A stretch of 64,000 nucleotides of DNA. Source: an uncultured Prevotellaceae bacterium. Lineage in GTDB: Bacteria > Bacteroidota > Bacteroidia > Bacteroidales > Bacteroidaceae. The notes below the pieces were generated by a model. It made no database searches, had not been told where the DNA came from, and saw only the letters and a program-made list of their open reading frames with translations. The translations under genes were made by a program, and so were the position numbers. Below, one piece after another: positions 35,385-43,041 of this stretch (its first letter is position 1; the number at the start of each line of letters is the position of its first letter). The stretch spans positions 1 to 64,000 of the forward strand of contig CAMKSE010000022.1 in the NCBI GenBank assembly GCA_946415365.1. The letters run 5' to 3'.

Positions 35385-36065
35385 CTACTCAACGATGATT
35401 TTGTTCTCGTCAAGCCTTACGCTCAGGCTTTCGAAACGGTTCAACTTATCAATGGCATGTCTGAGACCGTCCTCGCGTTTCCATACGAAGTGGAAGCGCA
35501 ACTGGCGCGCGTCATCGTTCTGGAACGAGACCTTGACATGATAGTAGGCTGCGATTTCCGTCAGCATCTTTTCCAACGGCACGTTGTCGAATACGACGGG
35601 TTGCACGGTGGTCGCCGTGTCTGTCTTAACGGTGTCGGTAGGTAATGCAGTAGATGGCTTATATGACGCGGGCTGTTCGGTCTGAACAGTCTCTGCCTTT
35701 TGGCTGTTGACCATCCGCACGATGTGGATAGCCGCAAACGCCATGCCCGACACAAGGAGTACGCCGATGAACGAAGCGGCCATCTTTTGAAGTGAAGAGT
35801 GATGAGTGAAGAGCGTAAAACCTGCTCCTTCACCATCCTCTTCACCATAATGGTCTGCTGCAAATTTCTCCCATTCCCCTTCCACGTCAGGCTCTGCGGT
35901 CTTCAGTTCTTCGTTCTTAAAGGCTCGCTTGGCAAAGGCCATCTGCTCCACCAGTTCGCGCATCTGCGGGTCGTCGAGAGCCTGCTGAAACTGCTCGTCG
36001 GTAACTTGCTCTGGATGCTCCTGCAATTCCAAAAGCCGTTCTATTAGCTGTCGATCTGTCTTCAT
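35385..36065 (-). CDS. Anti-sigma factor-like membrane protein (DUF4974), triad 2
   Basis: 226 aa. Helical cytoplasmic part (RLLELQEHPEQVTDEQFQQA), a transmembrane helix at about 112-130 (KMAASFIGVLLVSGMAFAAI), a Thr-rich linker and a DUF4974-type domain (VVFDNVPLEKMLTEIAAYYH, VKVSFQNDDARQLRFHFVWK, SLSVRLDENKIIVE). It is a clear paralog of the triad 1 protein. The stretch over the membrane helix and linker is identical at DNA level over 69 bp (35670-35738) with 31571-31639. Confidence 0.83.
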   Translation of the reverse strand: MKTDRQLIERLLELQEHPEQVTDEQFQQALDDPQMRELVEQMAFAKRAFKNEELKTAEPDVEGEWEKFAADHYGEEDGEGAGFTLFTHHSSLQKMAASFIGVLLVSGMAFAAIHIVRMVNSQKAETVQTEQPASYKPSTALPTDTVKTDTATTVQPVVFDNVPLEKMLTEIAAYYHVKVSFQNDDARQLRFHFVWKREDGLRHAIDKLNRFESLSVRLDENKIIVE

Positions 36066-36070
36066 ATTGC

Positions 36071-36559
36071 TTATTGTATTGATTTGAAATAGACTCTGAT
36101 TTGTTCCAACGATTCCTTCAGGTGGCTATGGACGGTCATGCGACTGATGCCCAGCGTGTCGGCCACTTCCTGACAGGTCATTTCCCGCAGGAAGCGCAGA
36201 CGGAAAATCTGTTGGCTCAGTGTCGGCAGATGCTCTTTCACGTACTGCATCAGTTCCGTCATGCGTAGCTGCTCGCTGTTGGTAATCGTCGGTTCAGTGG
36301 CCTCTTCAGACAGCAGTCGCAAGAACCGCTCGCGCACCTGTTTCCGCTCCATCACATTGCGGCACTGGTTGCGTACACCAGTCAGCAGATAGGCTTCGGC
36401 AGTGTCAGGGCGCAGCATAACGTCACTGGCCATCAGTCGCGAAAAGACCTCGCTCACCACGTCCTTGCTCTCGTCCTCGTCGTAGAGGATGGAAGCCGCC
36501 AGACGGTACATCCGCGTGTAGTGCGTCTTGAAGAGTGTTTCAATTTCTCGCTTTGTCAT
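36071..36559 (-). CDS. ECF RNA polymerase sigma factor, triad 2
   Basis: 162 aa. Region 2: FKTHYTRMYRLAASILYDED, ESKDVVSEVFSRLMASDVML, TAEAYLLTGVRNQCRNVMER. Region 4: LMQYVKEHLPTLSQQIFRLR, FLREMTCQEVADTLGISRMT, VHSHLKESLEQIRVYFKSIQ. A complete small ECF sigma of the Bacteroidota type. Promoter module R3 is 106 bp upstream. Followed within 6 bp by the anti-sigma gene. Confidence 0.93.
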   Translation of the reverse strand: MTKREIETLFKTHYTRMYRLAASILYDEDESKDVVSEVFSRLMASDVMLRPDTAEAYLLTGVRNQCRNVMERKQVRERFLRLLSEEATEPTITNSEQLRMTELMQYVKEHLPTLSQQIFRLRFLREMTCQEVADTLGISRMTVHSHLKESLEQIRVYFKSIQ

Positions 36560-36664
36560 ACATCTATAATACAGTTCAGAGCGGGAAAGTGTAAAGCAAA
36601 AGAGCCATTTTTTTCAAATCAATACAAAAATTGTTCTCCCGATAGTTTTCTTATGTATTTGCTG

Positions 36665-36747
36665 CGAAGTTACGGAAAAGGAATGAAAAAGCCCTCGGCA
36701 AAGGCGGAAAAGTGGGGATCGAGGGTGAAAGTCTGAACAAATGTTCA
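36665..36747 (-). promoter_or_regulatory. Promoter module R3
   Basis: 22-bp core at 36747-36726, hairpin arms CCCTCGGC and a partly matching ATCGAGGG, then TAACTTCG at 36672-36665 on the minus strand; core to -7 box is 53 bp. Downstream gene: ECF sigma at 36071. Confidence 0.65.
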
Positions 36748-36769
36748 GGGTTTGGGGCGATTTTGTTTA

Positions 36770-37126
36770 TTAGAGCTGGTGGTTGCGATGTTTTCTGACT
36801 CGTGGGTCGGCCGCGGCACGCTGGTAGTTGATCGCTCGTTTGTTTCGTGCTGCCTCTTGATATAGCAGTTCATTCATCCCTTTGATGCTTTCTGCTTCGC
36901 TGGCCCACTGCATGGCAATCTCTGCAGGCGGCTTGCTGCCCTCTGGCAACAGGCACACGCCTTGATAGCAGACGCCGACGAGCGACTGGCGTATGGCTGT
37001 CTGATACAATCGTCGCCATCCGTCGGCATCCACGTCAACAGGAAACTCCTGCGTCAGCCCTAATGACAGGCGCAGGAGTTTGTAGAATTGTTCATTCCAA
37101 TTGATGCCTTTGGGCATAGTTGTCAT
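36770..37126 (-). pseudogene. N-terminal fragment of a nucleotidyltransferase-family protein
   Basis: 118 aa. NEQFYKLLRLSLGLTQEFPV, GWRRLYQTAIRQSLVGVCYQ, and PPAEIAMQWASEAESIKGMN resemble the start of PF14907-type nucleotidyltransferases, which usually are well over 300 aa and carry the catalytic GxD site further on. Here the frame ends after 118 residues in a basic tail (AAADPRVRKHRNHQL), so the catalytic part is missing. The stop is 22 bp upstream of the R3 core, so the module may have replaced the rest of the gene. It lies 21 bp after the small ORF at 37148 and is probably in the same operon. Confidence 0.5.
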
Positions 37127-37147
37127 TTCATCATGTTAGCATTCAAA

Positions 37148-37273
37148 TTATTCCATCCAGTCGTCGTAGTCGGGTATTTCGTTGGGAGGCGTGCCACTTG
37201 CCTGAAGCAGGCATGTCCTATGTTGCAGCTCGACTACTCTCATTGAAGGTTTCTCGTATGCTCTCTTTTTCAT
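37148..37273 (-). CDS. Small 41-aa peptide gene
   Basis: Reads MKKRAYEKPSMRVVELQH, RTCLLQASGTPPNEI, PDYDDWME; 41 aa with a strong ribosome site AGGAGG. Prevotella genomes have many short proteins of the form MKKxYxKPxxxVVxL..., often next to PF14907-type nucleotidyltransferase genes; this fits them and is followed by such a fragment. It lies 18 bp after the stop of the large secreted protein at 37292, so it is probably in the same operon. Cellular role unknown; a peptide precursor or small membrane-associated protein is possible. Confidence 0.55.
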   Translation of the reverse strand: MKKRAYEKPSMRVVELQHRTCLLQASGTPPNEIPDYDDWME

Positions 37274-37291
37274 TGCAGCGTCCTCCTTTCG

Positions 37292-40288
37292 TTATTTGAT
37301 TACAATCTTTTTACCATTATTGATATAGATACCCTTGCTGCTGGGCTTGCCGCTCAGGCGCACACCGTCCAGCGTGTACCATGCCTCGCTGTCGAAGGTC
37401 ACTTCGCCCGTCTTGGTGTCGAGCGTACCGATGGCGGTAGTCTCGCCGTTGGCTCCTACCAGTTTGACGGTGATGCTTTGTGGCAGTTCCTCTTCCGTAG
37501 CCGCTGCGCTGCGGGTCAGGGCACGGGCATTGCTGGGCTCGCTGCCAGCCCACATCAGGTAACACGATGTCGGGCGAATCTTCGCGCCGCTCTTCGCCCT
37601 CACGAAGTCGCCGGCCACGACAATTTGTCCGTCCACCTCCTTGTTATTCCCTGCGAAGCCATACACCTTGCCGATTTCCTCAGGGTTCTCGCTACCGCTC
37701 CAGTAACGCGGCTGGTAGGTGCCAATGAAGTTCCATTTGTTCCAGGAATATGACTCGTTGCTGCCGTCATACGGGGTCACCTTATTGCCGCCGTCGTAGC
37801 CCTCGGTGAAGATGGTGACGCCGTCGCCGCCATTATCGATGTACCAATACTGCGGTTCCTCGTCAGGTACGTAGAGGTACGGCGTGTTGGCCTTCATCGT
37901 GGTCGTTTCGGGATTGTCAGGCTCTCCCATCACGGCCACCCATTTGTTCGACACATTCACATCCAGACGGATGCCCTTGAACTCATAGAAATGACCTGTC
38001 AGACCGTCGCTGGAGCCACTCTTCTTGAAGGCGCTCTTCGTGAAGTTGAACGGCATCATCACCGTCACGGGCTTTCCATTGGTGAACGTGCGTTTGTAGC
38101 GCAGTAAGGGCACCAACAGTTGCGTCGTGATGTCGGGGATACCGAGGGGTTTGTCGTCGTACTCAATGTTGTAACTCTTCCCCCCGCTGTAGTCGTACGT
38201 CTCCACCAGGTCGCCATATGTCGGCGTGTAGTACTTGCCGCCGAAGACCATCATGTGGCCGTAGGTCTGCATGAAGCGGTGGTCGGTCGGGGTGCCGAAG
38301 TGGGCGAAGTTGGTGGGGGCATCGGTCGATTCCACGGCGGGCGAGCCCTGCTTCAGGAAGTGCGTGGCGACGAAGAAGCAGTTGGTCAGTTTGCCCTGGC
38401 CTTGATTGTTGGTGCGGTGGAAGAAGGTGCTGTTCATGTTGTTGTCATGTCCCCACAGCAGTTCGCGCTTGCTGCCGTTGTTGTCGTACTGGCCTTCGAT
38501 GAAGAGGCAGTCGGTGAGCTCAACATACACGTACTCTGACAGGCAGCCGACAAAACCGCCGCAGCCGTAAGTCGTGCCGGAATAGTATGGGTTGTAGATG
38601 AGTCCGTCATAGACGCAGCCCGTGATTTGGCATTTTTGACCGTAGGTCGTGTAGTGTATGTAGCCCACGATGCCGCCGATTCCGACGTTCGAACTGAGGG
38701 TGTTGCTGTCGAAGGTGGTGCTGATTTGGGTGCTCACGTGGCAGTCGCGGATGGTGAGGTTGCCCTCGGAACTGCCCACCAGACCGCCCAAGTAGGAATT
38801 GGTGCCGCCCTCAATCAGTCCCGTCACGTGGAGGTTGCAGATGGTGGCGCCGTTGGTGTTCTGGAAGGGGGCGGTGTACATGGCATCGGCAGTGCGGTTG
38901 AACGTCAGCGTGTTGCCCTTGCCGTCGAACGTTCCTTTGAACGGATGCACCATGCCCGCCATAGTCGTCACGCTGATGTTGTCGGCGGCGAGTTCTATGG
39001 TCTTGCCGCTGAAGCCGTCGATGTTAGCATCATACTGTATGCGCTGGCAGAAGTAGTCCCACCCGTCGGCGTTCTTGATGGTATAGGTGTTGCTATTTTG
39101 TGTAAAGTTGGCGTTCGTTGGGAACGTGAACGTGCCGCCGAGGGTCACGTTCTCATTGGGCATGGCGAATGTGTAGGTGTTGTCGTGGTTATCGGTGATG
39201 CCGTTGTCGAGGCTCAGGCTTGTGTTGTCGCCCGTCACGGTCAGCGCCGTCAGGCTCTCGCCCATCTGCGGCGTGAAGGTGACGGTAACGTTTTCGCCCG
39301 CCATCGCTCCTCCCGTCTTGTTGATGCTCAACTGCTGCGGATAGTTGTTTGTGATGTAATATCCAGCTAACACACGGAAGTTCGAAGTTAGCACGTAGTT
39401 CGCACCGCCGATGGCGACGGTGGCGCGGACGGTGTAGTTGCCCTCGGTGTTAGGCGCGGTAGTAGTCCAATTGCTGGAACCTTGTGGCGTATATTCGAAC
39501 GTACAGGTGGCACCGAGTTCCGTCGTGTTGTTGAAAGCACCCAACGTGGGGTCGAGCGATGCACTGACCCTGTCTACTGGGTGGGCCATACCATCGTTGG
39601 CGACGAGCGTCAGCGTGGCTTGATGGTTGGTGATGCACTGGTGGCTTTGCTCGTTGTTGGTGCAGGTGGCGGTCAGCACGTTGCCGCTGGTAGTGATGTT
39701 GAACGAGTGGCCGTGGTCGATTGCTGCCGCAGGCGTGTAGGTAACCTTGATATAGCTATTCTCCCTGAAGTTGAAAACCTGGTTGGTTGGCAGTGTGCCG
39801 TTTTGGCTGAAGGTGAATCTCAACGGATGGTCGGTATCCACGTCGATGCTGCCTGTAAAGGAGACGGTCACTTCCTCAGCCGTATCACTTGAGAAAAAAT
39901 ATTGGTTGCCCGAGGTGGTCAGGTTCGTCGTACCGTTGCCAACGGAAAACTTCATGCCGTCATTCTGGAAATCAAAGCCTGACAGTTTGACCTCGGTCAC
40001 CGTTCCGTTGATATACGGGAACGTCACCGAAAGATGATGGTCAATGATATTAAAGAATAAGGACCATGAGTCATAATAGTAAAACGTGCCTCCGTCCGTC
40101 CATGTGAAGAGCATCGTTTCGCCGTCGCTACTGATGATTTCTGCCTGGTTGCCGGACTTGTTACAAGTTGTTCCTTTTCCGCCGTGCATGTACCATGTCA
40201 CGTCGTCAGCCCACGCCGTCTGCGCCATCGTGAGCATCGCAGCGAGGGTGAGGATGAGATTGAATGATAGTTTAACTCTTGTTTTCAT
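37292..40288 (-). CDS. Large secreted protein with beta-helix-like region
   Basis: 998 aa with signal peptide ending QTAWA (about 27). Residues 200-390 are Ig-like segments (SASLDPTLGAFNNTTELGAT). About 410-640 has GTFDGKGNTLTFNRT, SYLGGLVGSSEGNLTIRDCH, GIGGIVGYIHYTT and GCGGFVGCLSEYVYVELTDC, a GLUG-like repeat forming a beta-solenoid. The C-terminus EAWYTLDGVRLSGKPSSKGI then YINNGKKIVIK is a widespread Prevotella/Bacteroides ending, perhaps a surface-anchoring or type IX-like signal. An adhesin or binding protein is likely. A long structured leader precedes it. Confidence 0.85.
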   Translation of the reverse strand: MKTRVKLSFNLILTLAAMLTMAQTAWADDVTWYMHGGKGTTCNKSGNQAEIISSDGETMLFTWTDGGTFYYYDSWSLFFNIIDHHLSVTFPYINGTVTEVKLSGFDFQNDGMKFSVGNGTTNLTTSGNQYFFSSDTAEEVTVSFTGSIDVDTDHPLRFTFSQNGTLPTNQVFNFRENSYIKVTYTPAAAIDHGHSFNITTSGNVLTATCTNNEQSHQCITNHQATLTLVANDGMAHPVDRVSASLDPTLGAFNNTTELGATCTFEYTPQGSSNWTTTAPNTEGNYTVRATVAIGGANYVLTSNFRVLAGYYITNNYPQQLSINKTGGAMAGENVTVTFTPQMGESLTALTVTGDNTSLSLDNGITDNHDNTYTFAMPNENVTLGGTFTFPTNANFTQNSNTYTIKNADGWDYFCQRIQYDANIDGFSGKTIELAADNISVTTMAGMVHPFKGTFDGKGNTLTFNRTADAMYTAPFQNTNGATICNLHVTGLIEGGTNSYLGGLVGSSEGNLTIRDCHVSTQISTTFDSNTLSSNVGIGGIVGYIHYTTYGQKCQITGCVYDGLIYNPYYSGTTYGCGGFVGCLSEYVYVELTDCLFIEGQYDNNGSKRELLWGHDNNMNSTFFHRTNNQGQGKLTNCFFVATHFLKQGSPAVESTDAPTNFAHFGTPTDHRFMQTYGHMMVFGGKYYTPTYGDLVETYDYSGGKSYNIEYDDKPLGIPDITTQLLVPLLRYKRTFTNGKPVTVMMPFNFTKSAFKKSGSSDGLTGHFYEFKGIRLDVNVSNKWVAVMGEPDNPETTTMKANTPYLYVPDEEPQYWYIDNGGDGVTIFTEGYDGGNKVTPYDGSNESYSWNKWNFIGTYQPRYWSGSENPEEIGKVYGFAGNNKEVDGQIVVAGDFVRAKSGAKIRPTSCYLMWAGSEPSNARALTRSAAATEEELPQSITVKLVGANGETTAIGTLDTKTGEVTFDSEAWYTLDGVRLSGKPSSKGIYINNGKKIVIK

Positions 40289-40384
40289 ACTCTCATTTTG
40301 TTTCTTTTTTAATTGTTCTTGTATTATGGTTGCTTTATAATTCTCTCATCAAAGTCTGGTAGGGGGAGCACTATCGGTATGGGC

Positions 40385-40576
40385 ATAAAGAAAGCGCAGA
40401 CCCCGTCCCATTACCGTGAACAGGCCTGCGACAGCCTCTATTACCTAATGGAGTAGTCTGCGCTATAGAGCGCATACTCCTTCGATAATAGGTTTGCTCG
40501 TTTATCTCCTTGTTCGAGGTCGCAGTTCGTTCACGGAAAGTTGAGCAACAAAAAGATCTGCATCCCTTTCGAAATG
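40385..40576 (-). ncRNA. Candidate structured RNA or long 5' leader
   Basis: Nested helices on the minus strand form a long rod: 40414-40421 with 40529-40536 (8 bp), 40426-40432 with 40519-40525 (7 bp), 40438-40443 with 40486-40491 (6 bp), 40450-40455 with 40475-40480 and 40459-40464 with 40469-40474 (6+6 bp). A 5' hairpin CTGCATTTC-GAAA-GGGATGCAG (40579-40558) with a GNRA loop and CTTTTT after it opens the transcript. AGCGCAGAC inside the rod is also complementary to GTCTGCGCT near 40389-40397, which precedes TTTCTTT, so an alternative terminator is possible. No Rfam family could be named; a 6S-like RNA or a riboswitch-type leader are options. Confidence 0.45.
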
Positions 40577-40582
40577 CAGGTG

Positions 40583-40590
40583 CAAAGGTA
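40583..40590 (-). promoter_or_regulatory. -7 box of the structured RNA
   Basis: Minus strand TACCTTTG followed by CACC, matching TAnnTTTG; transcription would start near 40576, exactly at the GNRA hairpin. The RNA could run on into the secreted-protein gene at 40288. Confidence 0.6.
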
Positions 40591-40762
40591 CGAACTTTCC
40601 ATGAAAATTGGTCACGGAGGATGCTTTTTTTAGTCATTTTTACCGATTTAATCATATAATTGTGCATGAGAGGCGCCGGATTCCAGAAAAATGGGCTGCG
40701 ACGGGGGCGGTGAAAGTGCAGATTCCTGCAATCCGTCCCCGCCGCGCCCGCTTCCTGCCCGG

Positions 40763-41112
40763 ATTCCTGAAATCCGAGGTCGTTTTGGTCGCAAGACTCA
40801 AAATCTTCCTGAAATCCGAGATAGAATCTTCCAGTTTCATTGCCGATTCCTGAAATCCGAGCATACTTGGGTCGCTTTCGCTCAAAATCTTTCGAAAATC
40901 TGGAATAAAATCTTTCATTCTCGTTGCAGTTTGTTGGATTTTGAAATAGATTTTGTGTGATTTTGAGGCCATGGGCCGACTACTTGGGTCGCTTTCGCTC
41001 AAAATCTTTCGAAAATCTGGAATAAAATCTTTCAGTTCCATTATGTCGTTCAATTTTTAATCTGATTTTGAAATACATTTTGTGAGATTTTGAGCCTAGC
41101 GACCATTGCGAC
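40763..41112. repeat. Imperfect palindromic repeats left of the GxxExxY gene
   Basis: Copies A (from 40864) and B (from 40981) share 54 identical bases starting TACTTGGGTCGCTTTCGCTC. Each contains an inverted pair around AAAATCT/AGATTTT. Three CTGAAATCCGAG words precede copy A. A related copy C lies on the other side of the GxxExxY gene at 41550-41697. MITE-like in appearance, but no flanking target duplication was identified. Confidence 0.65.
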
Positions 41113-41535
41113 CTACAGCAGCTTAATCTTTTCAATGTCGCCATTGTCGTAACGCTGATACCATTCAGAGAAGAGACGGTCGGGGCCGAAGTTTATCAAC
41201 ATACCATAGGGCATGTGCGTCAGGTTCATGTAGTTCCACAGCTGGCGGCGGTGCTCCTTGTCGGCAAAGTTGACGGCCTTCAACTCAAGAATGATGTTGT
41301 CGTTGATGACGAGATCCATGCGGTAGGTCTGGTCGAGTTGCACGTTGTCCCAGAAGATGGGCAGGAACTTTTGCCGCTCCACCTTGTAGCCGTCGAGTTC
41401 GAGTAGGTACTTCAGCGCGGCCTCGTAGGCCGATTCGAGCAGTCCGGGGCGGTATTTGTTATACACCTTCATGGCCACGCCCGTGATGTCGCGGAAGAAC
41501 TGGTATTTCCTGTTATGCTCTGTTATTGCATCCAT
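41113..41535 (-). CDS. GxxExxY family protein (PD-(D/E)XK nuclease fold)
   Basis: 140 aa. Family motif GLLESAYEAALKYLLELDGY (about 31-50, GxxExxY-type), then MDLVINDNIILELKAVNF (about 74-91), where the Asp and the E-x-K triad fit the PD-(D/E)XK catalytic core. The rest, HRRQLWNYMNLTHMPYGMLI, NFG, is the usual end. No signal peptide, so cytoplasmic. Activity of this family is not settled. Flanked on both sides by palindromic repeats, which suggests movement as a unit. Confidence 0.88.
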   Translation of the reverse strand: MDAITEHNRKYQFFRDITGVAMKVYNKYRPGLLESAYEAALKYLLELDGYKVERQKFLPIFWDNVQLDQTYRMDLVINDNIILELKAVNFADKEHRRQLWNYMNLTHMPYGMLINFGPDRLFSEWYQRYDNGDIEKIKLL

Positions 41536-41549
41536 TGTCTTTCTATTTT

Positions 41550-41697
41550 GGGGTCGCTTTCGCTCAAAATCTTTCGAAAATCTATAAGGAAATCTTTCAT
41601 CTTCATTGCTGTCTGTTAGATTTTGAATAAGATTTTGTGGGATTTTGAGCTTGCGACCATAGAACTACAGTTCATTTTGAGCTATGCGACCATTGCG
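41550..41697. repeat. Palindromic repeat copy C right of the GxxExxY gene
   Basis: Begins GGTCGCTTTCGCTCAAAATC and ends GATTTTGAGCTTGCGACC, giving long inverted ends, GGTCGC...GCGACC. It is related to copies A and B on the other side of the gene. Confidence 0.65.
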
Positions 41698-41699
41698 GA

Positions 41700-42476
41700 C
41701 TATGCCTCCGGCTCCACGGGCGTCACGTCGGGTTCGGGCTGCGGCTCGGGCTCGGGTTCGGGGTCGTCCTCGCCCTTACCCTTGGGCAGGTAGTACTCGC
41801 GGGCGTAGCGCTCGAAGCCCTTCAGCTGGGTGTAGAGGGCGGTGAGGGCATCGCTGGGCATGAGGTCCAGCATGGCGATGATGGTGCGGTAGAGGTCGGC
41901 GATGGCCACGTCGGTCTGGCGGCGGGCGGTCTTCAGCTCACCCTTCACGAACTCGCCCTTCGTCTTGGCACGCTCGCCCAGCAGATAGCGCACCTGCGTG
42001 GCGGCCTGCGCGGCCTTGACGTACCACTGCCAGGCACCTATCTGGGTCAGGAACTCCTGCTTCGTCTGCAGGTTCTGGCCCATCTGCAGGATCTTGTCGG
42101 CCTCGGCGCCGTAGCCGTCGTTGACGCGGAACTTGAAGTCCTTGAACGTGCGCTGCACCACCAGCGCGTCCGTCTTCTGCGCCTCGCCGTCGGGTAGCGC
42201 GGCATAGCCGTCGTTGATGTAGCGGAAGGCGGTCATGTAGGCATCCTGCTGCTTGTCGGCGGCCTCCAGCTGCTTCACCACGGGGTCCACCTGCGACTTC
42301 TGCCACACGTCGTCCTCCTGCACGCGGGCCTGGTGTACGGCCTGAGCCTTCTGCAGGAACACCTGGTTCTCGGTCTCAAAGTTTCCGACGGCATCGTCAA
42401 TCTGCTGTGTCGTGCCGTCGTGGTTGGCGTTGCTCAGCGCTGCCAGCCAGTTGGTAGGTAATGTCGGGTTCTCCAT
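41700..42476 (-). CDS. DUF6261-like helical protein with Pro-Glu tail
   Basis: 258 aa from MENPTLPTNWLAALSNANHD at 42476; the frame is open to 42524 but that end carries a repeated promoter-like sequence. The protein is mainly helical with no signal peptide or membrane span. Its C-terminus is an acidic (PE)n tail, PEPEPEPQPEPD, then VTPVEPEA. It resembles DUF6261-type proteins in Bacteroidota genomes. GC content is higher than in the neighbours. Role unknown. Confidence 0.65.
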   Translation of the reverse strand: MENPTLPTNWLAALSNANHDGTTQQIDDAVGNFETENQVFLQKAQAVHQARVQEDDVWQKSQVDPVVKQLEAADKQQDAYMTAFRYINDGYAALPDGEAQKTDALVVQRTFKDFKFRVNDGYGAEADKILQMGQNLQTKQEFLTQIGAWQWYVKAAQAATQVRYLLGERAKTKGEFVKGELKTARRQTDVAIADLYRTIIAMLDLMPSDALTALYTQLKGFERYAREYYLPKGKGEDDPEPEPEPQPEPDVTPVEPEA

Positions 42477-42490
42477 AATCCTTACTGTTT

Positions 42491-42528
42491 TTTTTGAAAG
42501 TTTGACATAAAGTGAATGGGTCACGAAT
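42491..42528. repeat. 38-bp repeat, copy 1
   Basis: TTTTTGAAAGTTTGACATAA then AGTGAATGGGTCACGAAT. A copy with one mismatch is at 48108-48145. Both lie just upstream of minus-strand genes with no other similarity. Confidence 0.7.
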
Positions 42529-42536
42529 GATTGATG

Positions 42537-42896
42537 TTATTCGATTTTCTTATCCGACACGATGCGGACGAGTTCATAACGATACTTGCCAGAATCCTGC
42601 GGAGGATTGGCGAGCGTAGTACGCTTCACTAACAGTTCGTACTCGTGACCACGCTCGTAGGTGAACCCCTCAATTGTATTGAAAGCAACGCAAATATAAT
42701 ATTCGTGGTCGATTCGAATCAACATCCCTTCTTCGAGCGTGGTGTCTGGCACGACGTTATACGTCCCCGTTTCTGCCGAGACGAAGATGGTCACTTGTTC
42801 TACGATGTCCTTGTTGTCATCGTCGCTGCTGCAAGAGGCGAGGGAGAAAGCAGCAAGCATCATAAATGCGATTCTCCAGAGTTTCATTGTTTTCAT
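42537..42896 (-). CDS. DUF4377-like lipoprotein
   Basis: 119 aa from the ATG at 42896; the frame upstream is open but has no signal. MKTMKLWRIAFMMLAAFSLA is the leader, SC its lipobox. The mature part has AFNTIEGFTYERGHEYELLV, KRTTLANPPQDSGKYRYELV, RIVSDKKIE, a good match to the DUF4377 pattern (IEGFxYExGYEYxLxV, NPPxD). The leader is almost identical in DNA to that of the gene at 48271. Promoter module R4 lies 40 bp upstream. Confidence 0.8.
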   Translation of the reverse strand: MKTMKLWRIAFMMLAAFSLASCSSDDDNKDIVEQVTIFVSAETGTYNVVPDTTLEEGMLIRIDHEYYICVAFNTIEGFTYERGHEYELLVKRTTLANPPQDSGKYRYELVRIVSDKKIE

Positions 42897-42935
42897 TTTG
42901 CTAAGAATTTTAATTTTTTGAACTATTTCGTGTGG

Positions 42936-43041
42936 CAAAGTTACGAAAAGCCCCACGATAAAGCCCCCGACAAGGCCGAAAAAGTGTCTGCCGAGGTGAA
43001 AGTCTGAACAAATGTTCAGGGGGTTTGTAACATTTCGGGGG
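42936..43041 (-). promoter_or_regulatory. Promoter module R4
   Basis: 22-bp core at 43018-42997, hairpin CCUCGGCA/UGUCGGGG with two G-U pairs, -7 box TAACTTTG at 42943-42936 (minus strand); spacing 53 bp. Drives the DUF4377-like gene. The block CCCCCGAAATGTTACAAA ahead of the core is shared with R2, R6 and R7. Confidence 0.7.

Noticed and set aside
40652..41053. 133-aa minus-strand protein with repeated DFRKILSESDP
   Set aside because: It is made of the palindromic intergenic repeats themselves, with no ribosome site; not counted as a gene.
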